64,000 bases of DNA from Fulvimarina manganoxydans. GTDB lineage: Bacteria > Pseudomonadota > Alphaproteobacteria > Rhizobiales > Rhizobiaceae. The stretch covers positions 1 through 64,000 of the forward strand of contig NZ_FWXR01000014.1 in assembly GCF_900176465.1 (NCBI RefSeq). The letters are read 5' to 3'. The translations under genes were made by a program, and so were the position numbers. The notes beneath the pieces are model-generated. The model was not told where the DNA came from. It worked only from the letters and a program-made list of their open reading frames with translations, and did no database searches. This document shows, in pieces, positions 35,037 through 42,504 of this stretch. The first letter of the stretch is position 1, and each line of letters begins with the position of its first letter.

Positions 35037-38000
35037 ATGGACATTCGACGCAGTGGAGAATGGGGCGAACTGATCGACTGGCCGGTGGTCGCCATTCACT
35101 CAATCGTCATGCAGAACGGCAAGGTCATGACCTTCGGGACGGACGTCTCGGGCAATCAGGGCGCCATGATGGTCCATGACGTCTGGGACCCGGTGACCGG
35201 CGAGCACCAGCTTCTCGAACACCACATGCACACGCCGACGGACATCTTCTGCGCTGCCGCCGTGCTTCTGCCGGGCACCAATAAGGTGCTGATCGCCGGC
35301 GGCGACTCGCGCGGCGAAGGCCGCCCGATCAATATGGGCGTCAACGACGTCAACGTGTATGATATCGATACCGGCGAGATCCATCCGGCGAGCGATGGCG
35401 AAATGAACGCCGCGCGCTGGTATCCGACGACGATCGCACTGCCGACCGGCCAGGTCCTCATCCTCGGCGGCTCGGATGCCAATGGTGTCGGCGTGGCGAC
35501 GCCCGAGATCTACACCCCCGGCCAGGGCTGGCGCAGCCTTCCGGGCGCCACCGATCAGGACGTCGCCGACTTCTTCGACTATCCCAAGACCTGGGTGGCT
35601 CAGGACGGCAAGGTCTACTATTTCGCCAATGGGCGGGGATCGGACGGCGTTCAGGATCTCGTCGCGCTCGACCCCTCCGGCGAAGGCAGCATCGAGAAGA
35701 TCGCCTCGATGCCCTTTACTGCGGCCTGGGAGTCCCCGGCGATCATGTTCGACACCGGCAAGGTGCTGATCAGTGACATCGGCACCGATCTCTGGGTCAT
35801 GGACATCAACGGCCAGACCCCGACCTTCGAGAAGGTCGGAACGATGCCGCAAGAGCGCAACTATTCCGACATGACCGTGCTCGCCGACGGCACGGTCATG
35901 ATCAATGGCGGTAGCGGCAAGGACAATCTGGAGGCCTATGCCCAGACGACCGCCATCATCTTCGATCCGAAGACCAGCGAGATTCGCGAAGTGGGAGAGG
36001 AAGCCCATTCCAGGCTCTACCACTCGACGACGGTCCTTCTCCCCGACGGCACCGTCCTGTCCTCCGGCGGCGGTTCGGCGGACAATGCCGAGAAGACCTT
36101 TCTCGACTCCCAGATCTACAAGCCCGGCTATCTCTTCGACGAGACCGGCGCGGACGCTATGCGGCCGGTGATCGAAGACGCGCCGAAAAGTGTCGATCCG
36201 GGCGATGCCTTCGTCATCACCGTCGACGACGCGGACGCGATCGCATCGCTGCGTATGGTGCGGACCGGCGGCACGACCCATGTGCTCAATGTCGATGCCC
36301 GGGCGATCGTGCCGGATTTCGTCAAGCTGGACGACCATCGCATCGAGGTGCGCCTGCCCGAGAACGAAGCAGTCTCGCCGGCGGGCTTTTGGATGTTGTT
36401 TGCCTGGAACGCCGACGGCGTTCCCTCCGTCGCACCGATCGTCTCGATCGAACCGAGAGACGGCTTCTATGACGGCATCGGCGATGTGGAAGCGCTCTAT
36501 TTTGCGGTCGATCAAAAGGTGACGAGCCTCGACCAGGTCGATTTCGACGCCGCGCCGCTCCATACGCAAGCCGTCGTCACGATCGACGAGGACACCTCCC
36601 ACGCATTCTACGAAGGCGGGCCCAAGGATCATTTCGCCGTCCGCTATCAGGGCAGCTTCGATGTGACCGAGACCGGATCCTACAGCTTCTATCTGACGGC
36701 CAATGATGCGGCGCGCCTCACCATTGACGGACAGCGGGTCGCCGATCTCGCCGACCTCAAGCAAACGACGACGAGCACCGTCACTTTGACGCTCGAGGCC
36801 GGCATTCACACGATCGGGGTCGATCATCTGGCCGAGACCGGGCCGTCGGTCATCGACCTCGACTGGTCGGGTCCGACCTTTTCGCGAAAACAGCTAACCT
36901 TTGACGGGCTCGATTCGATATCCCCTGGCGATGGTGGCAGCGAGATCAATGTAATCGCGGCGCCCGGAGGCTATGTCGCGGGAACCGACGGCGCCGATCG
37001 CTTCGAGGGAACGGCGGCCGACGACACCTTCTATGGCGGTCTTGGCGACGACGTCTATCGCGGTGGCGTCGGCTACAACCAGGTCGACTATGACGGCAAG
37101 GCTGCCGATTACACGTTCACCCACGAGGCCGACGGCACCGTCACGGTTTCGCACCCGATCTATGGCACCGATACGCTGTCCGATATCGACGGCTTCTGGT
37201 TCCGGGGCGAAGGCAAGTGGTATCCGATCGCCGATCTCGTCACCGATGGCGGTGGTGAGGGCGGCGAACCCGGCGAGCCGGCCGAACCAGGAAACGACGT
37301 CAATGTCATTGCTGCGCCCGGCGGCTACATCGAGGGGACGGACAGGGCCGATCGCTTCGAGGGAACGGCGCAGAACGATAGCTTCTATGGCGGTCTCGGC
37401 GACGACATCTATCGCGGCGGCGCCGGCTATAACCAAGTCGATTACGATGGGAAGGCATCGGACTACAGCTTTGCGCGCAAAGCCGACGGCACCGTTACTG
37501 TTACCCATCCGACCTACGGCACGGACACGCTGACCGATATCGGCGGCTTTTGGTTCCGGGACGAGGAAAAGTGGTACCCGCTCGACGAGCTCGTGAGCGA
37601 GGCTCCGAGCGATGGCGGAGGAAGCGGCGGCGAGCCGGGCGACACCGTCAATGTCATCGCGGCCCCTGGCGGCTATATCGCCGGCACCGATGGGGCCGAT
37701 CGCTTCGAGGGCACCACGGCGAACGACACCTTCTATGGCGGGACAGGCAACGACATCTATCTCGGCGCGGCCGGCTATAACCAGGTCGACTATGACGGCA
37801 AGGCGTCCGACTACGTCTTCGCCCGCAAAGCCGACGGAACCGTGACCGTCACCCATCCGACCTATGGCAGCGATACGCTCTCCGACATCGGCGGCTTCTG
37901 GTTTCGCGGCGAAGAGAAGTGGTATCCGCTCGACGATCTCGTCAGCGAGGCCCCGAGCAATGGCGGGGGAAGCGGCGGCGAGCCCAGCACCGATATCAAT

Positions 38001-38477
38001 GTCATCGCGGCACCGGGCGGCTATGTCGAAGGCACGGACGGGGCCGATCGCTTCGAGGGAACGATCGCGAATGACACCTTCTATGGCGGAGCCGGAAACG
38101 ACATCTATCTCGGCGGCGCCGGCTATAATCAGGTCGACTATGACGGCAGGGCGGTGGACTATGTCTTCACCCGCAACGCCGACGGCACGCTGACGGTCTC
38201 TCATCCGACCTATGGCGCCGACACGCTTTCGGATATCGACGGTTTCTGGTTCCGGGGTGAAGAGAAATGGTACGCCTTCGAGGAGATCGGGGCCGCCATC
38301 CAGGCCACGCCGGCTCTGAATCGTCTATCCGACGAGAGCGCAGACGATACGGGCGATGACGATGCCGCACTCCGCACGGAGGTCGATCTGTTCTTCGCAG
38401 ACGACCTCTCAGCCGATTACGAGGCGCCGCTCGCCTCCGAGGACGTTCATTCCGTCCATGACCACGCGATGGCCTGA
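35037..38477 (+). CDS. Second copper radical oxidase-like protein with PA14-like domain and repeat modules
   Basis: The 1146-residue paralogue of the preceding gene product opens MDIRRSGEWGELIDWPVVAI. The kelch propeller (about 5-370) and early-set domain (about 372-470) keep the full copper site: Cys72 (IFCAAAVLL), Tyr129 (ARWYPTTIALPTG), Tyr328-His329 (RLYHSTTVLL) and His415 (GGTTHVLNVDAR). A PA14-like domain follows (about 520-615, FAVRYQGSFDVTETGSYSFY). Four VINAPGGYV-type modules and the tail DDDAALRTEVDLFFADDLSAD come last. It has no LamG domain and no signal peptide. GGGG upstream of ATG 35037 is a weak ribosome site; a GTG at 35022 is an alternative. The function is inferred as for its neighbour. 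Confidence 0.8.
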   Translation: MDIRRSGEWGELIDWPVVAIHSIVMQNGKVMTFGTDVSGNQGAMMVHDVWDPVTGEHQLLEHHMHTPTDIFCAAAVLLPGTNKVLIAGGDSRGEGRPINMGVNDVNVYDIDTGEIHPASDGEMNAARWYPTTIALPTGQVLILGGSDANGVGVATPEIYTPGQGWRSLPGATDQDVADFFDYPKTWVAQDGKVYYFANGRGSDGVQDLVALDPSGEGSIEKIASMPFTAAWESPAIMFDTGKVLISDIGTDLWVMDINGQTPTFEKVGTMPQERNYSDMTVLADGTVMINGGSGKDNLEAYAQTTAIIFDPKTSEIREVGEEAHSRLYHSTTVLLPDGTVLSSGGGSADNAEKTFLDSQIYKPGYLFDETGADAMRPVIEDAPKSVDPGDAFVITVDDADAIASLRMVRTGGTTHVLNVDARAIVPDFVKLDDHRIEVRLPENEAVSPAGFWMLFAWNADGVPSVAPIVSIEPRDGFYDGIGDVEALYFAVDQKVTSLDQVDFDAAPLHTQAVVTIDEDTSHAFYEGGPKDHFAVRYQGSFDVTETGSYSFYLTANDAARLTIDGQRVADLADLKQTTTSTVTLTLEAGIHTIGVDHLAETGPSVIDLDWSGPTFSRKQLTFDGLDSISPGDGGSEINVIAAPGGYVAGTDGADRFEGTAADDTFYGGLGDDVYRGGVGYNQVDYDGKAADYTFTHEADGTVTVSHPIYGTDTLSDIDGFWFRGEGKWYPIADLVTDGGGEGGEPGEPAEPGNDVNVIAAPGGYIEGTDRADRFEGTAQNDSFYGGLGDDIYRGGAGYNQVDYDGKASDYSFARKADGTVTVTHPTYGTDTLTDIGGFWFRDEEKWYPLDELVSEAPSDGGGSGGEPGDTVNVIAAPGGYIAGTDGADRFEGTTANDTFYGGTGNDIYLGAAGYNQVDYDGKASDYVFARKADGTVTVTHPTYGSDTLSDIGGFWFRGEEKWYPLDDLVSEAPSNGGGSGGEPSTDINVIAAPGGYVEGTDGADRFEGTIANDTFYGGAGNDIYLGGAGYNQVDYDGRAVDYVFTRNADGTLTVSHPTYGADTLSDIDGFWFRGEEKWYAFEEIGAAIQATPALNRLSDESADDTGDDDAALRTEVDLFFADDLSADYEAPLASEDVHSVHDHAMA
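36948..38290 (+). repeat. Four VINAPGGYV-type modules in the second oxidase
   Basis: Copies of about 295 bases begin at 36948, 37302, 37649 and 37998. Each opens NVIAAPGGYV/I-GTDGADRFEG and continues with FYGGxGxDIYxGGAGYNQVDYDGKA, NADGTVTVxHPTYG and GFWFRGEEKWYP. Together with the three copies in the neighbour they make seven in the window. Separators are short Gly/Glu/Pro linkers. Confidence 0.8.
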
Positions 38478-38511
38478 TCGAGATCGCTTGCCTGCCGGGT
38501 AACGACGAGGT

Positions 38512-39228
38512 TCAAGGCGCGACCGCCAGACTGTTCTGGCCGCTCTCGTCGAGGGCCCGGCGCACGAAACCCTCCTCCTTCGCCCGGCGGACGAAATCGC
38601 TGAGGGCCGGCGCCATCTCGCCCTTGGCAACCGGCAGGGCCATGGCCTGCTCGATCGCCGAGATCGCCCCGCTTAGAAAGCGGTAATCCGGGTCTTTCGC
38701 AAAGGCCGCCTCAAGAGATTGGCGCACGCCCGCGACGGCATCGGCGCTGCCCGGCTCCGACCGAAAGCGGTCGAAAGAGGCTTTCGGCGTCTCGGCGCGC
38801 ACGAGGTCGAGATGGCGGGCATTGGCCGTCAGATAGAGGTCATAGGCCGAATTCCGGGCGACGAGGAGCCGCGTCTGCGGCCGGTCGAGCTCGTCCACAT
38901 GGCTGAGCTGCGAATCCTGTCGAACGACGGCCGTCGCCTCGATCAGGACGTAAGGGTCGGAATAAGCGATCGCCTCCGCCCGTTCCTTGTCGATTGCCAG
39001 GAATGCGATGTCCCAGGCATCGGACGGCGCGGCGGCAACGACCTTGCCGGCGCCTTCGAAGAGGATGAAGTCAGGCTCGGCTCCGATCTCATCGCAGAGG
39101 CGCCTCGCAAGCGCGACGGTCACGCCCGAAAGGGCCCCCGTCATCTCGTCCTGCCGGGCAAGAGCCGCATTGCCGAGATTGATCGCGACCTTGAGCTTGC
39201 CGTCCCGTTTCAAACCGTCAAGCGTCAC
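38512..39228 (-). CDS. Solute-binding-protein-fold protein without signal peptide
   Basis: The 238-residue protein has the fold of bacterial extracellular solute-binding family 3 (amino acid type). It begins MTLDGLKRDGKLKVAINLGN if the GTG at 39228 is used, with GGGGAGGGGA just upstream. DIAFLAIDKERAEAIAYSDPYVLIEATAVV is the usual family 3 stretch. No signal peptide is seen with this start, and longer frames add only Arg-rich sequence. It could be cytoplasmic or misannotated at the 5' end. No ABC permease or ATPase gene is adjacent. Role unknown. Confidence 0.75.
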   Translation of the reverse strand: MTLDGLKRDGKLKVAINLGNAALARQDEMTGALSGVTVALARRLCDEIGAEPDFILFEGAGKVVAAAPSDAWDIAFLAIDKERAEAIAYSDPYVLIEATAVVRQDSQLSHVDELDRPQTRLLVARNSAYDLYLTANARHLDLVRAETPKASFDRFRSEPGSADAVAGVRQSLEAAFAKDPDYRFLSGAISAIEQAMALPVAKGEMAPALSDFVRRAKEEGFVRRALDESGQNSLAVAP

Positions 39229-39458
39229 ATTCCCCTCCCCTTCGATCCACGGCGATATCGGCCGATTGTTGGCCCGCCCATGGGCCGACCCTCTCAGCGC
39301 CTTACTTTCTGGCGTGCTGATCCGCTCGTAGCGTGTGCCATAAACTATGACGCACTTGGTAAGCGACCAGCTCATAAGCGGCAGTCGGAGCCGAGCCGCC
39401 CGTTTTTACGTTGTCCCTGCGAGCACACCGGCAAACACACCCATCGAAAGGCATCGTC

Positions 39459-40127
39459 ATGGCACCTTCGAAAGTCGTCGTCTTCGACATCATCGAGACT
39501 GTCTTCTCGCTGGAACCTGTTCGCCATGGACTGGCCAGCGCCGGTTTCGATCCATCGGACCTCGAAACCTGGTTCGCCTTCGGGCTGCGCGATGCCTTCG
39601 CCCTCAATGCGACGGGTGATTTCGTCCCCTTCAAGGAGGTTCTCGACGGCGCTTTGGAGCAGCTTGCCGCCACGCGCGGCCTTGCCATCGGGCAGCATCG
39701 CCGTTCCGCGATCTTGTCGACTATGGCGCAACTCACCCCGCAAAAGGGCGCGGCCGAGATGTTTCAGGCTTTGCAGGAAGCGGGCCTGCCGATCCACGCT
39801 TTGTCTCACGGCGCCGTGTCCGCGACGGCGAACCTCTTCGATCAGGCTCAGATGCGTCATTTCCTGACGGGCATTCATTCCGTCGAACCCGCCAAGGCGT
39901 TCAAGCCGCGCGGCGAGGTCTATCGCGCCGCCCTCGCCGAGATCGGCGTCGAGCCGCAGGACGCGATGATGGTCGCCGCCCATGCCTGGGACTGCCATGG
40001 TGCGAAAGCGGTGGGCATGCGCACCGCCTTCGTCTCAAGGGGCCATCCGGTGCCGGCCTCCATGGCAAAGCCGGATATCGTCGTCGAAGACCTTACGGAC
40101 CTGCCAGCCGCGATCCTGTCCGAGTAA
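39459..40127 (+). CDS. Haloacid dehalogenase type II-like hydrolase
   Basis: The 222-residue HAD-superfamily protein opens MAPSKVVVFDIIETVFSLEP, with the nucleophile Asp10. A helical cap follows, then LSHGAVSATANLF (motif II) and FKPRGEVYRAALAEIG with the conserved lysine. AAHAWDCHGAKAVGMRTAFV is the end stretch typical of type II haloacid dehalogenases. The usual second acid after the nucleophile is not present, so activity on haloacids is uncertain. AAAGG eight bases before ATG 39459 sets the start. It is divergent from the solute-binding gene. Confidence 0.85.
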   Translation: MAPSKVVVFDIIETVFSLEPVRHGLASAGFDPSDLETWFAFGLRDAFALNATGDFVPFKEVLDGALEQLAATRGLAIGQHRRSAILSTMAQLTPQKGAAEMFQALQEAGLPIHALSHGAVSATANLFDQAQMRHFLTGIHSVEPAKAFKPRGEVYRAALAEIGVEPQDAMMVAAHAWDCHGAKAVGMRTAFVSRGHPVPASMAKPDIVVEDLTDLPAAILSE

Positions 40128-40165
40128 AGACGACAGCGGCGCGCCTTTGACGCGCCGCGTCGTCT
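40128..40165 (+). terminator. Hairpin after the HAD gene
   Basis: AGACGAC-GCGGCGCG (40128-40143, one bulged base at 40135) pairs with CGCGCCGC-GTCGTCT (40151-40165). It begins directly after the TAA stop and ends ten bases before the convergent small gene's stop. There is no T-run. Confidence 0.6.
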
Positions 40166-40175
40166 GCGCGTCGGC

Positions 40176-40403
40176 TTATCGACCGCTTGCCAGACGGGCG
40201 CTGTTGCCGTGCCAATCGTCCATGGCGGCAACACCGGTTGCGCCAGACCGCGCCCCGTCCGTGTCCGGGCGGCTCGCCAGATCATAGGCCGTCAAGGCGA
40301 CGAAGCCGGCGATCGTGAGAATGCCGGCGATCTTGGAGGCGGAGGCGGACGGCATGTCCGCACTGGCCCAGAAGCGGGGCGATCTTTCTTCAAGCAGGGC
40401 CAT
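40176..40403 (-). CDS. Small single-helix membrane protein, unknown function
   Basis: The 75-residue frame has one hydrophobic segment (about 24-41, KIAGILTIAGFVALTAY), an Arg/Glu-rich front (MALLEERSPRF) and a polar tail. GGAGAG four bases before ATG 40403 is a good ribosome site. An 11-bp dyad lies 56-86 bases upstream. I recognise no family. It is on the same strand as rppH, 116 bases after it. Confidence 0.55.
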   Translation of the reverse strand: MALLEERSPRFWASADMPSASASKIAGILTIAGFVALTAYDLASRPDTDGARSGATGVAAMDDWHGNSARLASGR

Positions 40404-40458
40404 CGGCTCTCTCCATCGTTTCAACCAAAGCGATGGAGTTTAGATCGACCCTTCTTCG

Positions 40459-40489
40459 CCATCATTCAAACGAATGTATTGAATGATGG
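40459..40489. promoter_or_regulatory. 11-bp perfect dyad between rppH and the small membrane gene
   Basis: CCATCATTCAA (40459-40469) and TTGAATGATGG (40479-40489) flank a 9-base AT-rich centre. The size suits a helix-turn-helix repressor site for the small gene. It could instead act as a weak rppH transcript end, but there is no T-run on the minus strand. Confidence 0.5.
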
Positions 40490-40519
40490 GCATCAGATTG
40501 ATTGATGAGAAGTCTTGAT

Positions 40520-41032
40520 TCAACCCGCGAGATGGCGAAAGGCCTTCACGACCTCCTCATAGACCCCGCGCTTAAAGGGCACGATCAGGTCAAGAAGCTC
40601 GTCCATCGGCTTCCAGGCCCATTCGTCGAATTCGGCGGCATGGCCCGCCGGCGGTGGATTGATCTGAATCTCGCTTTCGTCGCCCTCGAAGCGGAAGGCG
40701 AACCAGCGCTGGGTCTGGCCGCGAAAGCGCCCTTTGAGCGCCACGCCGACCAGTTCGGGCGGCAGATCGTAATTGATCCAGTCCGGCGCCTCGTGAAGCA
40801 GCGAGACCGTCTTGATGCCGGTCTCTTCCCATAGCTCGCGCTGGGCGGCGGGAAGCGGCTCCTCGCCCTCGTCGATGCCGCCTTGGGGCATCTGCCAGAG
40901 CTTCGTCGCCCCGGTCATTTCGCCCTTGTCCTCGATCTTCCGCCGGCCTGCCCAGACGAGACCCTCGCGGTTCAGGACCATGATCCCGACGCAGGGACGA
41001 TAGGGCAGATTCTCGAATTCGATCGGCTTCAT
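40520..41032 (-). CDS. rppH: RNA pyrophosphohydrolase RppH
   Basis: The 170-residue Nudix hydrolase removes pyrophosphate from 5'-triphosphorylated mRNA and so starts RNase E-dependent decay. It opens with [19 protein letters not shown]. The 23-residue Nudix box (51-73) reads [23 protein letters not shown]. The [10 protein letters not shown]-like KLWQMPQGG precedes it. It is the last gene of the rsfS-to-rppH block common in rhizobia, 111 bases after yibQ. Confidence 0.93.
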   Translation of the reverse strand: MKPIEFENLPYRPCVGIMVLNREGLVWAGRRKIEDKGEMTGATKLWQMPQGGIDEGEEPLPAAQRELWEETGIKTVSLLHEAPDWINYDLPPELVGVALKGRFRGQTQRWFAFRFEGDESEIQINPPPAGHAAEFDEWAWKPMDELLDLIVPFKRGVYEEVVKAFRHLAG

Positions 41033-41143
41033 GTGGCCTCACCCCTCTGTGCCATCCGGCCGAAGGGGTCAGCTCCGGCCGTCCGGCGAAGTATCGCGCG
41101 CCAAGGCTCCGCGACAAGGCCTGCACTGAGGAGGATCGGTTCG

Positions 41144-42322
41144 TCAGCGACGCTCGGGATCGAGGGCCGCGGCTGAAACGGGGATGATCTCGACGCCCCG
41201 CTTCTCGGCTTCAGCGATCCAGTCGGCAATCACCGCAGTCGATGCTTCGAAGGCGGAGGCGACGCCGACGGCCGTTCCCTTCGCCCGCGCGGCCTGTTCG
41301 AGCTGGTCGAGGCGGCGTCGAATCTCGCCCGGCTCCTGAACCGCATCCAGCACCATATCGGTCGTCGCAGCTGGCACAGAGGCGAGCTGCGCCACATCGC
41401 CGGCGACCGAGCGCATGGACGAGCCGTCGTCGAGATACATGAGGCCCCGGCGCGAGAGTTCGCGCATCAAGGGGTCGAGCGCGACAGCATTGGCGCTCAG
41501 CTGGCCGCCCATATAGTTCATGATGCCGACATAGTTGGTCAGCCGGCCGAGCGAGGCATAGAGCGCGGAGAAATCCTCGCCGCGCATCGCCTCGGCCGTG
41601 ACCGTGTTCTCGCCCGGATCGACGGTTGGATAGCCGACCGGCTCCATCGGCACCTGCAGAAGAATTTCATGCCCTTCTCGCCGGGCGGCCTGCATCCAGC
41701 GATCCAGACTGTTGCCGTTGGCGGCGAATGCGAATGTGACCCCCGGCGGCAGAGCCTGAATGGCGGCCTGGGTTCCGGTCTGGCTGATGCCGAGCCCACC
41801 GACGACGATGGCGATCCGAGCGCCCAAGCGACCCGAGCTGCGGCCCGCATAGACGTCGAAGGGCCGGCGGCCGTCCGGCCCGCGCATGGGCAACGGCCCG
41901 TATTCCGTTTTCTCGATCAGAGCGTCGTCGGGAAGATGGGCCATCATCGGCGACTGGCGCAGATCGGCGACGTCCATCACCGTGACGGTCGCGGGTTGAT
42001 AGGGCGCGTCCGCCGCCATCGGCTGCTCACCAAGCCGCTGCTTGGCGAGAGCGGCATCCACGTCGATCGACAAGGCCCCGCCGCGCGTGCGCCGCGAGGA
42101 CGGCTCCGCGATTTCGGTGGTCGCGTTGGCGGCAAGCTGCGCGGCGCGCTCCGCCAGCCTATCACCAGAGCCGCGCTCGGGCCGATCGAGATAGGCGGGA
42201 AAGGCCGACAATCCGGCCAGAACGAGGAAGGCGAGCAGCAGCCCCCCATCACCCGCCGTTGGGCGAAGCCAGCGGCGGCGGGAGGAATCGATCGTCAAGG
42301 GGCGATGAAGCTCGGCGTACAT
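41144..42322 (-). CDS. Divergent polysaccharide deacetylase family protein (YibQ-like)
   Basis: The 392-residue protein has an N-terminal membrane anchor (about 23-41, LLLAFLVLAGLSAFPAY) and a periplasmic deacetylase-like domain (about 160-390). Visible stretches are RIAIVVGGLGISQTG, PPGVTFAFAANGNSL and LQVPMEPVGYPTVDPGENT, then YVGIMNYMGGQLSAN. The normal catalytic Asp-Asp start of NodB-type deacetylases is degenerate (VVGGLG). The family sits with envC and ctpA in many proteobacteria and is thought to serve cell-wall processes. The start is ATG 42322. Confidence 0.88.
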   Translation of the reverse strand: MYAELHRPLTIDSSRRRWLRPTAGDGGLLLAFLVLAGLSAFPAYLDRPERGSGDRLAERAAQLAANATTEIAEPSSRRTRGGALSIDVDAALAKQRLGEQPMAADAPYQPATVTVMDVADLRQSPMMAHLPDDALIEKTEYGPLPMRGPDGRRPFDVYAGRSSGRLGARIAIVVGGLGISQTGTQAAIQALPPGVTFAFAANGNSLDRWMQAARREGHEILLQVPMEPVGYPTVDPGENTVTAEAMRGEDFSALYASLGRLTNYVGIMNYMGGQLSANAVALDPLMRELSRRGLMYLDDGSSMRSVAGDVAQLASVPAATTDMVLDAVQEPGEIRRRLDQLEQAARAKGTAVGVASAFEASTAVIADWIAEAEKRGVEIIPVSAAALDPERR

Positions 42323-42424
42323 GGCGCCGCAGACTAGGCGCATCGCCCTTCGCGAGGCTTGCCGGATATCGGACGAGCCGGCGCGACCCAATTTGCGCGG
42401 GACCAAAAGGCCCCCCAAAATACA

Positions 42425-42456
42425 GAACGGCCCAGGCAACACTGCCCGGGCCGTTC
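42425..42456 (-). terminator. Terminator after ctpA
   Basis: GAACGGCCC (42425-42433) pairs with GGGCCGTTC (42448-42456), with an inner GGCA/TGCC stem. On the minus strand the hairpin is followed by TGTATTTTG. It is 49 bases past the ctpA stop. Confidence 0.75.
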
Positions 42457-42504
42457 AACATCTTCGCATTCAGTCGATCGCGCTGGACACGGTGTGCGCA
42501 GCGA

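Noticed and set aside
35100-36827. 575-codon minus-strand frame opposite the second oxidase
   Set aside because: It is a shadow of the copper-oxidase coding sequence, without start signals.
33561-38290. Regular DNA repeats considered as a CRISPR array
   Set aside because: Units are about 290 bases, in frame and protein-coding, with no short direct repeat/spacer structure.
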